Positions 35,421 to 44,210 of a DNA stretch of 64,000 nt are shown in pieces. The translations under genes and the position numbers were made by a program. This DNA is from Immundisolibacter cernigliae (lineage in GTDB: Bacteria > Pseudomonadota > Gammaproteobacteria > Immundisolibacterales > Immundisolibacteraceae): the NCBI RefSeq assembly GCF_001697225.1, contig NZ_CP014671.1, forward strand, positions 2,232,001 through 2,296,000. The letters run 5' to 3'. The notes under the pieces are model-generated. The model did no database searches. It was given only the letters and a program-made list of their open reading frames with translations, and was not told the DNA's origin. How positions within the stretch are numbered: the first letter of the stretch is position 1; each line of letters begins with the position of its first letter.

Positions 35421-35999
35421 ATGACCGAAGCGTCCCCCGAGCGCTGTCCCTGGGCGCGCAGCGCGCTCGACATCGCCTATCACGACAGCGAATGGGGCGT
35501 GCCGCAGCACGACGACCGCGTGCTGTTCGAGTTCCTGATCCTGGAGGGTGCGCAGGCCGGCCTGTCCTGGTCGACCATCCTGAACAAGCGCCCGGCGTAT
35601 CGGGCGGCGTATTGCAACTTCGACGTGGCGCGCGTGGCGGCTTTCGACGACGCCGACCGGGCGCGGCTGCTGGCGGACGCCGGCATCGTGCGCAACCGGC
35701 TCAAGATCGATGCCTCGATCGGCAACGCGCGGGCGTTTCTTGCCGTGCAGGCCGAATTCGGCAGCTTCGGCCGTTACCTGTGGCAACGGGTGGACGGCCG
35801 CGCGATTCACAACGTGTGGCATGAAATGTCCGACGTGCCGGCCCGCACGGCGCTGTCGGATGCACTCTCCGCGGACCTGAAGCGGCGCGGCCTCAAGTTC
35901 GTCGGCAGCACCATCTGCTATGCCTACCTGCAGGCCGTCGGCGTGGTCAACGATCACCTGCAAAACTGTCCCCGCTGGGCGGCGCTGGGCGGTCGCTGA
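35421..35999 (+). CDS. tag: DNA-3-methyladenine glycosylase I
   Basis: The 192-residue base-excision repair enzyme has the Tag zinc snap: CPWARSALDIAYHDSEWGVP near the N-terminus and HLQNC near the C-terminus. FEFLILEGAQAGLSWSTIL forms the lesion-pocket helix. It removes 3-methyladenine from alkylated DNA. Follows the anti-sigma gene by 25 nt; a shared transcript is possible but functionally unrelated. Confidence 0.95.
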   Translation: MTEASPERCPWARSALDIAYHDSEWGVPQHDDRVLFEFLILEGAQAGLSWSTILNKRPAYRAAYCNFDVARVAAFDDADRARLLADAGIVRNRLKIDASIGNARAFLAVQAEFGSFGRYLWQRVDGRAIHNVWHEMSDVPARTALSDALSADLKRRGLKFVGSTICYAYLQAVGVVNDHLQNCPRWAALGGR

Positions 36000-36008
36000 A
36001 GCGCTCAA

Positions 36009-37625
36009 CTATGCGGCGTGATACCCGCGGTACTGCTCGCGCAATAGCGCCTTGTTGAACTTGCCGACGGTGGTCTTGGCAATGTCGTCCACCGGCAGAC
36101 AGTCGGGCAGCATCCAGCGCGGCAGGTGGCCGGCCAGGTGCTCGCGGAGCGCCGCCGGGTCGATCACCTGTCCCGGCCGGGCGGTGACCAGCGCCAGCGG
36201 TCGTTCGCCAAAGGTCGGGTGCGGCACGCCGATCACGCACACCTCGGCCACCGACGGGTGCTCCGAGAGGGCGTGTTCCAGGGTCAGCGCCGGAATCCAC
36301 TCGCCGCCGGACTTGATCATGTCCTTGGTACGCCCGACGAAGGCAATGCTGGCATCGGCAAAACGCACGCCGACGTCGCCGGTGCGCAGCCAGCCGCCTT
36401 CGGTGAACAACGCTTCGGTGTTGGCGGCATCACGGAAATACTCGCCGATCACGTGCCAGCCCTTGAGCTGGATCTCACCGGTCTCGACGCCATCGGCGGC
36501 CACCGGTGCGCCGTCCTCGCGCACCACGCGCACCTGCGCGCCGACGATCGGCAGGCCGCAGTTCCCGTCCAGCATGCGCGTGAAGGCGGCGTCCGGGTCG
36601 GCGCCGGCCAGTTCGTCGTAAAACGCCGCCGTGTGGTCGGCCAGCGACTCGGCCATGCCATGCCCGCCGCAGCGCAGCTTCACGCCCATGGCCAGGAAGC
36701 GCTGCGCCATGTCGCGCGGCACGATGTCGCCGCCGAAGCCCACATAGCGCAGGCTGGACAGGTCGTGATCGCGCTCGGCGGCCGCCGCCAGCACCAGCTT
36801 GCCCAGCACCGGGTTGGCCATCAGCCGGGTCACGCCTTCATCGGCCACCAGCCGCGCCACCGCGTGACCGTCCGGGTGCACGCCGGGCAGCACCAGCTTG
36901 GCGCCGGCGATCATGCCGTCCATCGGCAGGTTGAAGGCGTGCGCGTGGAACATCGGCGGGATGATCAGCAGCACGTCGTCGCCGCGGTACGGGCCCAGCG
37001 ACTGCGCCGACTGGCGCGTCAAGGCCCGCAGCACCAGGAAACGGTTCGAGTACGGACAGCCCTTGGGCCGGCCGGTGGTGCCGCCGGTGAAGCTCACACA
37101 CACGGTGGCGTTCTCGTCCACGTCGTCAGGAAAGGCGTACTCGGCGGGTGCCGTGGCCAGTTCGGTTTCGTAATCGAACAGCGGCGCGAGCGTTGTGGCC
37201 GGCGCCGGTCGGTCGCCCAGCAGCAGAAAGGCGCGCACGGTATTGGCGCCGGCCGCCACCACTTGCTCGGCCAGCGGCAGCAGCTCGGGATCGACCGCCA
37301 GCACCCGCACCTGCGCCAGGTTGCAGGTGTAGACCAGCGCATCCACGTCGAGCCGGAAGTTCAGGCCCAGGTAGATCGAGCCCTTGCAGATCGTCGCGTA
37401 GTCGATTTCGAGGTGGCGGTGGGTGTTCCAGCCCAGAACGCCGACGGTTTCGCCGCGCCCGGCGCCCAGACGGTCCAGCACATGCGCGGCACGCTGCAGG
37501 CGCTGGTAGAACTCGGCGTAGGTGTAGGCAAAGCGCCCTTCGCCGGCGCTGCGGGCGACGATCTCGCGCCGCGGGAAGCAAATCGCAGCACGCTCGACGA
37601 TGTGTTTTACGAGCAAGGGTTCCAT
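36009..37625 (-). CDS. Acyl/aryl-CoA ligase (AMP-forming)
   Basis: The 538-residue ANL-superfamily enzyme has the ATP loop VSFTGGTTGRPKG, HGMAESLADHTAAF (A5 region), GWLRTGDVGVRF (A7), GRTKDMIKSGGEW (A8) and the adenylation lysine in TTVGKFNKALLR (A10). It activates a carboxylic acid as CoA thioester; alkyl/aryl specificity cannot be read. The ATG at 37625 has AAGGAG upstream. Divergent from a meta-cleavage-type hydrolase and an extradiol dioxygenase, so an aromatic or ring-fission acid is a likely substrate. Confidence 0.9.
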   Translation of the reverse strand: MEPLLVKHIVERAAICFPRREIVARSAGEGRFAYTYAEFYQRLQRAAHVLDRLGAGRGETVGVLGWNTHRHLEIDYATICKGSIYLGLNFRLDVDALVYTCNLAQVRVLAVDPELLPLAEQVVAAGANTVRAFLLLGDRPAPATTLAPLFDYETELATAPAEYAFPDDVDENATVCVSFTGGTTGRPKGCPYSNRFLVLRALTRQSAQSLGPYRGDDVLLIIPPMFHAHAFNLPMDGMIAGAKLVLPGVHPDGHAVARLVADEGVTRLMANPVLGKLVLAAAAERDHDLSSLRYVGFGGDIVPRDMAQRFLAMGVKLRCGGHGMAESLADHTAAFYDELAGADPDAAFTRMLDGNCGLPIVGAQVRVVREDGAPVAADGVETGEIQLKGWHVIGEYFRDAANTEALFTEGGWLRTGDVGVRFADASIAFVGRTKDMIKSGGEWIPALTLEHALSEHPSVAEVCVIGVPHPTFGERPLALVTARPGQVIDPAALREHLAGHLPRWMLPDCLPVDDIAKTTVGKFNKALLREQYRGYHAA

Positions 37626-37799
37626 GCCTGTTCTCCTTCCTGTTCCTGATCTGTTTTTCGTCAATTCGATGGCAGAAAACGCCGGCAACCGGCGCCGCGC
37701 GGGCTGCTAAACTGCGCCCCCGCGCACGTGAACGCCCGTTCGTGGGCGCACTTCTACACCCCAAGACCACGCCAAGACAACGCAGCCGAGGAGCAGGAC

Positions 37800-38669
37800 A
37801 TGAGCACCATCTGGGTCGACATGCTGGGCGTGCCGTTTCGGCAGACCTTCTATCAGGCCGGCGGCTACCGCACGCGCGCCATCGAGTGCGGCGACGGCCC
37901 GCCGCTGATCTTCCTGCACGGCACCGGCGGCCATGCCGAGGCCTACATGCGCAATCTGGCCGCGCACGCCAAGCACTTCCACGTGTACGCCATCGACATG
38001 CTTGGCCACGGCTATACCGACCACTACGACGGCGACTACACCATGCAGGTGTGGTCCGACCACCTGCTGGCCTTCATGGACGCCATCGGTGCCGACAGTG
38101 CGTGTCTTTCGGGCGAATCGCTGGGTGCCATGGTGTCGGCCTGGACCGCCATCCGCCAGCCGCAGCGGGTCAAGAAGCTGGTGCTGAACACCGGCATCCT
38201 GGCGCCGCCCAACGCCAAGGGCAAACAGGAGCTGATCGACGCCCTGGAGCGGTCCAAGAAAGCTGCTGGCAACCTGACCATGGACGCGGTGCGCGCGCGC
38301 ATGGCCTGGCTGATGGCCGAGCCGGACAAGACCCTCACCGACGAGGTGGTGGCCATCCGCTACGCCATCTACGCACAGCCGGGCATGCAGCAGCACATGG
38401 GCAAGATCGCCGTGTCCACGCTGGGCCGGGTGGTGGACGACGCCTGGACCTCCCAGTGGATGCGGCCCGAGCTGATGAAGGACATCCAATGTCCGACCCT
38501 GGTGCTGTGGACGCGCCACAACCCCGGTCAGCCGGTGGAATTGGCCGAGGCGGCCATGCGCCACATCCCGGACGCCCGCCTGGTGGTGCTGGAGCAAAGC
38601 GCCCACTGGCCGCAGTGGGAAGAGCCGGAGCTGTTCAACCGGCTGCATCTTGATTTTCTGCGGGCCTGA
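37800..38669 (+). CDS. Alpha/beta hydrolase, meta-cleavage product hydrolase-like
   Basis: The 289-residue alpha/beta-fold hydrolase has the oxyanion segment LIFLHGTGGHAEAY, the nucleophile elbow GESLGAMVSAW, the acid region LVLWTRHNPG (acid not certain) and the histidine in EQSAHWPQWEEPELFN. The last motif is typical of C-C hydrolases acting on ring-fission products (BphD, XylF, TodF). It lies 33 nt upstream of an extradiol dioxygenase, whose product it would cleave. Ribosome site GAGGAG. Confidence 0.85.
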   Translation: MSTIWVDMLGVPFRQTFYQAGGYRTRAIECGDGPPLIFLHGTGGHAEAYMRNLAAHAKHFHVYAIDMLGHGYTDHYDGDYTMQVWSDHLLAFMDAIGADSACLSGESLGAMVSAWTAIRQPQRVKKLVLNTGILAPPNAKGKQELIDALERSKKAAGNLTMDAVRARMAWLMAEPDKTLTDEVVAIRYAIYAQPGMQQHMGKIAVSTLGRVVDDAWTSQWMRPELMKDIQCPTLVLWTRHNPGQPVELAEAAMRHIPDARLVVLEQSAHWPQWEEPELFNRLHLDFLRA

Positions 38670-38702
38670 GCGGCCTGCGCATTTCGACCGGAGAGGGAAT
38701 AC

Positions 38703-39572
38703 ATGAGTCTGCACACACTCAGCTACGTCGGCTTCAACGCCACGGATCTTGATGACTGGCGCCAGTACGCTACCGGGGTGCTGGGCATGCAGGTGGTCGA
38801 TCAGACCGCCGACACGCTGCGCCTGCGCATGGACGAAAAGCATCACCGTTTTGCCATCCACAAATCCGCCGCGCCGGGCTTTGCCTACAGCGGCTGGGAC
38901 GTCGCCACGCGCGCCGAACTCGATCGCCTGACGACGGAGTTGACGGCGCTGGGCTATCCGGCGGCTGAAGGCACCGAAGCCGAACGCACATTCCGCAAGG
39001 TGGTGGACCTGCGCGTGTTCACGGATCCGGGCGGCAACCGGGTGGAGCTGTTTTACGGGCAGCTGAGCGGCTGTCCGTTCACGCCGGCGCGCCAGTTCGG
39101 CGGCTTCAAGACCGGCGAGCTGGGTCTGGGGCACATCGTGTTCATGACCAAGAACATGGACGCCATGATGGCCTTCTACGGCGTGCTGGGACTGACCGTT
39201 TCGGACTACATCTTCATCAAACCGGTGCAATCCCGGGCCTGCTTCATGCACCTGAACGCGCGCCATCACAGCTTCGCGCTGCTCGGCGGCCCGCAGGACG
39301 TGTTCCACCACATCATGATCGAGGTGAACTCGCTCGACGACGTCGGCATGGGCAACGAGCTGGCCCTGCGCCAGGGCCGCAAGGTCACCATGTCGCTGGG
39401 CAAGCACACCAACGACGAGGTGGTTTCGTTCTACACGATGACCCCGTCGGGTTTCGAGCTCGAATACGGCTGCGGCGGGCGCACCATCGAGAACGAGGAA
39501 GACTGGCAGGTGGTCGAGTACGACGACATCAGCTTCTGGGGCCACCTCGGTCCACTGCGCGCGCCGGTGTAA
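38703..39572 (+). CDS. Type I extradiol dioxygenase (BphC-like, VOC fold)
   Basis: The 289-residue protein has two tandem VOC domains. Iron ligands are visible in the C-terminal half: His144 (GLGHIVF), His203 (FHHIMIEV) and Glu254 (FELEYG), with His235 in GKHTNDE as the likely catalytic acid/base; spacing matches BphC. It opens a catechol next to its hydroxyls. GERTF-like and FYG segments are compatible with bicyclic substrates such as 2,3-dihydroxybiphenyl, but the substrate is not shown. Co-transcribed with the hydrolase. Confidence 0.9.
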   Translation: MSLHTLSYVGFNATDLDDWRQYATGVLGMQVVDQTADTLRLRMDEKHHRFAIHKSAAPGFAYSGWDVATRAELDRLTTELTALGYPAAEGTEAERTFRKVVDLRVFTDPGGNRVELFYGQLSGCPFTPARQFGGFKTGELGLGHIVFMTKNMDAMMAFYGVLGLTVSDYIFIKPVQSRACFMHLNARHHSFALLGGPQDVFHHIMIEVNSLDDVGMGNELALRQGRKVTMSLGKHTNDEVVSFYTMTPSGFELEYGCGGRTIENEEDWQVVEYDDISFWGHLGPLRAPV

Positions 39573-39650
39573 GGCCCTGCGATCAGTCCGTGCGGGTCGG
39601 GCGGCGCTAGAATGCACGTCGCTGCCGCCACGCCCGCGAGGGCTATCGCC

Positions 39651-39956
39651 ATGAATTCCGCCGACTCCGACCCCCTGTTCGATGACGTTGCCGACCGCGT
39701 CGTCGCGCTGGGCAACGAATTCCTGGATGCCAACCCGGAGGCCGATGCCTGGGAAATCGCGTCCGGCATGCTGTCCGGTATCGTGCATTTCTGGTTGTAC
39801 ACGCATCAGCCCTGCGCCGACCCGTCGTGCCGCTCCTGCGCCGAGATGGCCACCGCCGAAATGCGCCTGCAGCAGCTGCTGGACGAGGCGCGCGAGTCGG
39901 CCGAGGAGAGCTCGTATTTCCACTCGCCCTTCGACCGCAACGTCGGCAATGCCTGA
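39651..39956 (+). CDS. Conserved hypothetical small protein (Cys-rich centre)
   Basis: A 101-residue acidic protein of a family I do not recognise by name. Notable are WEIASGMLSGIVHFWLY, then a CADPSCRSCAEM segment with three cysteines that may bind a metal, a helical stretch (EMRLQQLLDEARESAEES) and the terminal SPFDRNVGNA. No signal peptide. Its end overlaps the start of the L,D-transpeptidase gene (ATGCCTGA), so it is probably translated from the same message. Confidence 0.7.
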   Translation: MNSADSDPLFDDVADRVVALGNEFLDANPEADAWEIASGMLSGIVHFWLYTHQPCADPSCRSCAEMATAEMRLQQLLDEARESAEESSYFHSPFDRNVGNA

Positions 39957-41307
39957 CCGTACGACCGGCCGCCTGATCGCTGGCGGGGCCTGCTGTCCCG
40001 GCCTGTTGTTGCTTTCGCTGCTGCTCACCGGCTGCATGAAAGAGCCGGTCATCCCGCTGCCGCCTCCGGCACCCAAGATCGTCGCGCCAGCGCGCGCGGC
40101 ATCGCCCGGCCCACAGCTGACCTTCGATCTGGCGCCCGCGCAACAGGTGCTGGGCACGAATCAAGTGACGCGCGTGCGCGGCGACGAGACCCTGCTCGAT
40201 ATCGCTCGCCGGTTTCATCTGGGCTACGACGAGATGGAATGGGCCAATCGCGGCGTGGATGTGTGGTTGCCTGGCGACGGGCGGGAAGTGGTGTTGCCCG
40301 TGGCGCAGGTCCTGCCGGAGGCACCACGCAGCGGTCTGGTAGCCAATGTCGCGGCACGGCGGCTATTTCATTTCCTGCCACCGGACGCTGCCGGCCGGCG
40401 GCGGGTGGTGAGCTACCCCATCGGCATCGGCCGCGAGGAGTACCCAACGCCTCTGGGCACTACGCGCGTGACCCGCAAGCGGGCCTACCCCGACTGGCGC
40501 GTGCCAGCTTCCGTGCGCCGTGCGCATGCGCTGCGTGGTGATCCGTTGCCGGCCGTGGTGCCGGGCGGGCCGGACAATCCGATCGGTACCCACGTGCTGG
40601 ACCTTGGCTGGCCGACCTACATCATCCACAGCACCAACAAACCGGCCGGTACCGGTCTGCGGGTCACGCATGGATGTCTGCAGCTTTACCCTGAGGACAT
40701 CACGCGTCTGCATGACGAAACCGATGTCGGCTCCGAAGTGACGATCGTCAACCAACCCATCCTGGCCGGCTGGCAGGGCGACCAGCTGCTGCTGGAAGTG
40801 CACCGGCCGCTGGAAGAACATGCGATGACGGCAAGCGCCGGCGAAGCCGTCGCCGCAGTGGCCATCCGCAAGGCGCTGGTTGCCCGCGGCCGCAGCGATG
40901 CCGACGTCGACTGGGGCCGCGTGCGTACCTACGTGCAGGCGCAGCCCGGATATCCGCTACCGGTGCTGCGCGAGGCACCGGACCAAAGCGCCTATCTGGC
41001 CACGGCACCGTTGTATGACGCGCCGGTCGAACAGGCGCTCGCGCCGCCGGCACCAACCCTGCCACAGGGCGCCTGGTATCTGGATCTGGGCGACTACAGC
41101 GGCGAGAACAATGCCCGCAAGCTGGTGGCACAACTGCGCCACCTGGGTCCCCCGGTACCGGCCTCGCACCGGCCATTCGCCGGCCGCCATCAGGTGACCG
41201 CCGGGCCTTTCGACGATCGCCAGCACGCCGAGCGCATCGCCCATCGCATCCAGGTGGAGCTTGGCCTGCGCGGCGAAATCAAGGCGCCGACCGACGCTGG
41301 CGCCTAG
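39949..41307 (+). CDS. Lipoprotein L,D-transpeptidase (YkuD) with SPOR-like C-terminus
   Basis: The 452-residue protein has a lipobox LLTGCMKE after an unusually long leader. A LysM-like wall-binding stretch (TRVRGDETLLDIARRFHLGYDEMEWANR) comes next. The YkuD domain has the catalytic motif GTGLRVTHGCLQLYPEDI, with Cys in HGC; most relatives have R or N where this has Q. The C-terminal 90 residues (WYLDLGDYSGENNARKL...HQVTAGPFDDRQHAERI) look like a SPOR domain that binds denuded glycan. Expected to cross-link peptidoglycan or attach a lipoprotein to it. Confidence 0.87.
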   Translation: MPDRTTGRLIAGGACCPGLLLLSLLLTGCMKEPVIPLPPPAPKIVAPARAASPGPQLTFDLAPAQQVLGTNQVTRVRGDETLLDIARRFHLGYDEMEWANRGVDVWLPGDGREVVLPVAQVLPEAPRSGLVANVAARRLFHFLPPDAAGRRRVVSYPIGIGREEYPTPLGTTRVTRKRAYPDWRVPASVRRAHALRGDPLPAVVPGGPDNPIGTHVLDLGWPTYIIHSTNKPAGTGLRVTHGCLQLYPEDITRLHDETDVGSEVTIVNQPILAGWQGDQLLLEVHRPLEEHAMTASAGEAVAAVAIRKALVARGRSDADVDWGRVRTYVQAQPGYPLPVLREAPDQSAYLATAPLYDAPVEQALAPPAPTLPQGAWYLDLGDYSGENNARKLVAQLRHLGPPVPASHRPFAGRHQVTAGPFDDRQHAERIAHRIQVELGLRGEIKAPTDAGA

Positions 41308-41412
41308 TGTTGCGTCCCGAATGTAACTTGCCACGATTTGCACGATGCAAGCGGTAGGCTTGGCATCGGGGACGCTGAGTTGTCGGTGACTGCGCAGGAC
41401 CGGTCGTCGGGC

Positions 41413-41690
41413 TATATCTGAGCCCTTCCGATCAGGCACTGGTGCTGTGCGTTGACGAAAAGAGTCCGTGCCAAGCGCCGTGGCGACCCCAGCCGGTGCT
41501 GCCGTTGGGGCTTGGTTACGCCCTGACGCCCCGGCGCCAGCGGCACACTCATGGGACGGTCGAGCGCTTCAATGGGCGTATCGCCGACCTGCTGTGCACG
41601 CCCATTTCCAGGCAAGGATCTGGAGCAAGCCCTGCGCCGTTACGTCACGCTCTGCAACCGGGAAGGCATGGAACGCCCAGACGCCGGCGC
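41413..41690 (+). pseudogene. Remnant of an insertion-sequence transposase (IS481/IS630-like)
   Basis: Broken frames keep recognisable transposase pieces: ALVLCVDEKSPCQAPWRPQP and RHTHGTVERFNGRIADLL in one frame, then GKDLEQALRRYVTLCNRE in another. Start, catalytic DDE context and end are missing. It occupies most of the 41308-41703 gap and abuts tRNA-Phe. Terminal repeats were not found. Confidence 0.6.
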
Positions 41691-41703
41691 CGGAGAAAGG
41701 ATT

Positions 41704-41779
41704 TGGTGGCCAGGGGCGGAATCGAACCACCGACACGTGGATTTTCAGTCCACTGCTCTACCGACTGAGCTACCTGGCC
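41704..41779 (-). tRNA. tRNA-Phe (GAA)
   Basis: On the minus strand: acceptor GGCCAGG/CCTGGCC with encoded CCA, D-arm GCTCAGTCGGTAGAGC, anticodon stem GTGGA/TCCAC, loop CTGAAAA with GAA, and T-arm GGTTCGATTCC. Confidence 0.95.
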
Positions 41780-41904
41780 AACAGGGAAAAGCGCTGCGTA
41801 CCGTGCGCAGCTGCGGCGCGCGGGGTGCGTATTAGATTGCCCGGCGCCGGTCACGTCAAGGCGCAGGGCCGATTGCCGCCTGCTGCCGCCCGCTGGCAAG
41901 CAGA

Positions 41905-43008
41905 TCAGGCTGCCGGAGCGATCACCGCCTTCACGGTCTCCAGCCGGGCCACGGCTTCCAGCGCCTGTTGGCTGTCCTCGATGCGGTAACGGTGAGTCAC
42001 CGCCGCGGCCAGCGGGAAGCGCCGATGATGTGCCTGCACCACCTGCAGGGCCTGGTACAGGTGGCGGGGCTGCGACAGGGCGGTGCCGATGATGCGCAGG
42101 TTCAGGTTGTTGATCATCCGCGGCTCGACCGGCACTGTGCCGGGCGCGGACCACAGGCCGACGATCAGGTAGCGCCCGCCGCGGGCGATCAGCTGCAGAC
42201 CTTCGCCGAAGGCCGGTACCGCGCCGGCCGCCTCGATCACGACGTCGGTACCGCGCCCGCCGGTGAGTTCCCGCACTCGCGCCGCGCGCGCTGCGGCATC
42301 GGGCAGTTCGTCCATGTCCAGCGTGTGCGTGGCGCCAAACTGGCAGGCCACCGCCAGGCGCCGGGCCGGGGCGCCGATCACGATCAGCGGCGCGGCACCG
42401 GACAGATGCGCCAGCAGCGTGGCCGCCAGGCCCACCGGCCCGCAACCTTGCACCACCACGCTCATGCCCGGCCGGATGCCGCCCAGGCGCTCCAGCCCCT
42501 GCAGCATGGTCGGCAGGGCGCAGCCGAGCGCGATCACGGCGTCCGACGGCGTGTCGTCCGGCACGCGATAGAACGGCAGCCCCGCGCGCAGGGTGGCGTA
42601 GTCGCAGTAACTGGCGGTGGTCGGCCCGTCGGCATTGCCGAAAATGCCGGCAAAGGCGTTCTCGCACATGGAGACATCGCCCAGCACGGTGCAGGCATAG
42701 CAGCGCTGACACGGCGCCACCGGCTGCCAGTACACCCGATCGCCCACCGCCACCGGCGTGCCGGCGTAGTCGGTGCTGACGCCGGCGCCCAGCATTTCAA
42801 TCACCGCCACTCCCTCGTGGCCGAGCACGACCGGGCCCGGCAGGGGCACCTCGCCACGCCAGAAGTGCACGTCGGTGCCGCACACGCCGCCGTGGGTCAG
42901 GCGCGCCAATACCTCGCCCGGGCCCGGATCGACCACCGGACGCTCCCAGATTTCGAGCGGCTGGTTGGCCGCCACCAATACGGCCCGCTTGCCGGTTCTC
43001 TGCGTCAT
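41905..43008 (-). CDS. Zinc-dependent alcohol dehydrogenase (MDR superfamily)
   Basis: The 367-residue medium-chain dehydrogenase has the catalytic zinc segment GGVCGTDVHFW and GHEGVAVIE, structural-zinc cysteines (CQRCYACTVLGDVSMC) and the NAD fold VVVQGCGPVGLAATLLA. It may act on sugars, polyols or aromatic alcohols; the closest look is to threonine/sorbitol-dehydrogenase-like MDRs. Isolated gene; no operon partner. Confidence 0.88.
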   Translation of the reverse strand: MTQRTGKRAVLVAANQPLEIWERPVVDPGPGEVLARLTHGGVCGTDVHFWRGEVPLPGPVVLGHEGVAVIEMLGAGVSTDYAGTPVAVGDRVYWQPVAPCQRCYACTVLGDVSMCENAFAGIFGNADGPTTASYCDYATLRAGLPFYRVPDDTPSDAVIALGCALPTMLQGLERLGGIRPGMSVVVQGCGPVGLAATLLAHLSGAAPLIVIGAPARRLAVACQFGATHTLDMDELPDAAARAARVRELTGGRGTDVVIEAAGAVPAFGEGLQLIARGGRYLIVGLWSAPGTVPVEPRMINNLNLRIIGTALSQPRHLYQALQVVQAHHRRFPLAAAVTHRYRIEDSQQALEAVARLETVKAVIAPAA

Positions 43009-43063
43009 TGGGGTCTCCTCCTGATGCTGTTATTCGTGAACCCGCCGCGGCTGCAGTCGGGAG

Positions 43064-43354
43064 TTATTCAAGGTCCACGGCCGCATCTGGCAGCAGATCG
43101 ATGCTCAAGGCGTGGATGTCGGTCTGCATCAGCTCGCCGAGCGCCGCGTAGATCATCCGATGGCATTCGAGCGGGCGTTTGCCGGCAAAACCGGGCGCCG
43201 CGATGCGCAGCGTGAAGTGCCCGCCCTGGCGCGCACCGGCGTGACCGGCATGCCGGTGACTGTCGTCGACAAGCTCCAGGCGGGTCGGCGCCAGCGCCTG
43301 CGTGAGCATGGCTTGGATGCGCGCCATGCGCGGGTTGTCGGCGGCCGGATTCAT
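43064..43354 (-). CDS. BolA family protein
   Basis: The 96-residue protein has the BolA fold landmarks LELVDDSHRHAGHAGARQGGHFTLRIA and the C-terminal HALSIDL. The conserved His residues after DDSH coordinate a 2Fe-2S cluster with a monothiol glutaredoxin; the FxGK..ECHRMIYAALGELM helix is typical. Overlaps yciB by 4 nt, a frequent gammaproteobacterial pairing. Confidence 0.9.
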   Translation of the reverse strand: MNPAADNPRMARIQAMLTQALAPTRLELVDDSHRHAGHAGARQGGHFTLRIAAPGFAGKRPLECHRMIYAALGELMQTDIHALSIDLLPDAAVDLE

Positions 43355-44094
43355 ACGGCGGACTCGCGGGCGCCAGTGTCCGGCGACAGGTGGCGACTGA
43401 GGTAAACACCCTGCGCCAGGACGAACAGCAGCGTCAGGCCGAGCAGTCCGAACAGCTTGAAGTTGACCCAGATGTCCTGGTGCAGCTTGTGCAGGTAGGC
43501 GGCCTGCCGCTGGGCTGGCGCCAGGGCGGTCAATTCGGCGCGCTGCGCGGCGTCCATATCCGCCAGGGCCTTGCCCTGGACCGCACGCGCGTAGGCACCG
43601 TCGTCCTCGGCCACCTGGGCGTAGATCGCCTGCCGGTCGGCATCGAGGCTCTGCGGCGTCACCTGGTAAACGAAGGCGACGTAGGCATTCAGGGCGCCGC
43701 CGAGCAGGAAGAACAGCACCCAGCCTGCCGTGAGCCGCCGCCACACGCTGCGCGGCAGGACCAGCTGAGCGCCCAGCATGCGCTCGGTCAGCGGTCTTTG
43801 ACCGAACAGACTCAGCCCGAAGGCGATGGCAAAGGCCCAGTTGATGAGGCTCGGCTTCCACATGATGAAGCGCTCGTCGCGCAGGAAGATGGTCAGTCCG
43901 CCCAGGCCCGCCAGCAGGGCCAGGTTGAACCACTGTGTTTTGTCGATCGGCCGGCGCAGTACGCGCAGGGCCACGATCTGCAGCGCCGCCACTGCGACCG
44001 CAGCCCCGGTGGCCCAATAGATGCCGGCCCATTTGTAGGCGGCAAAGAACACGATGATGGGCAGGAAATCGAACAGCAGTTTCAAACCGGACAA
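43351..44094 (-). CDS. yciB: YciB/IspZ inner-membrane septation protein with an insertion
   Basis: The 247-residue membrane protein has the YciB start (LLFDFLPIIVFFAAYKWAGIYWATG), RDERFIMWKPSLINWAFA, LPRSVWRRLTAGW and the terminal WVNFKLFGLLGLTLLFVLAQ. The family is usually about 180 residues; here some 60 polar, alanine-rich residues (about 147-205, from TPQSLDADRQ to KLHQD) are inserted before the last helix. YciB affects envelope synthesis and septation. Coupled to the BolA gene. Confidence 0.88.
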   Translation of the reverse strand: MSGLKLLFDFLPIIVFFAAYKWAGIYWATGAAVAVAALQIVALRVLRRPIDKTQWFNLALLAGLGGLTIFLRDERFIMWKPSLINWAFAIAFGLSLFGQRPLTERMLGAQLVLPRSVWRRLTAGWVLFFLLGGALNAYVAFVYQVTPQSLDADRQAIYAQVAEDDGAYARAVQGKALADMDAAQRAELTALAPAQRQAAYLHKLHQDIWVNFKLFGLLGLTLLFVLAQGVYLSRHLSPDTGARESAV

Positions 44095-44210
44095 CCTCTG
44101 AAAATTCGTGCCGAAATCACCCGCACACAGTGCGCAGCGCTCGGCCTTGCCGGGGCGTTAAACGCTACCATGCCCGGCCCAGGCTCCGCCGGATCCCTCG
44201 CCAGAACCCC

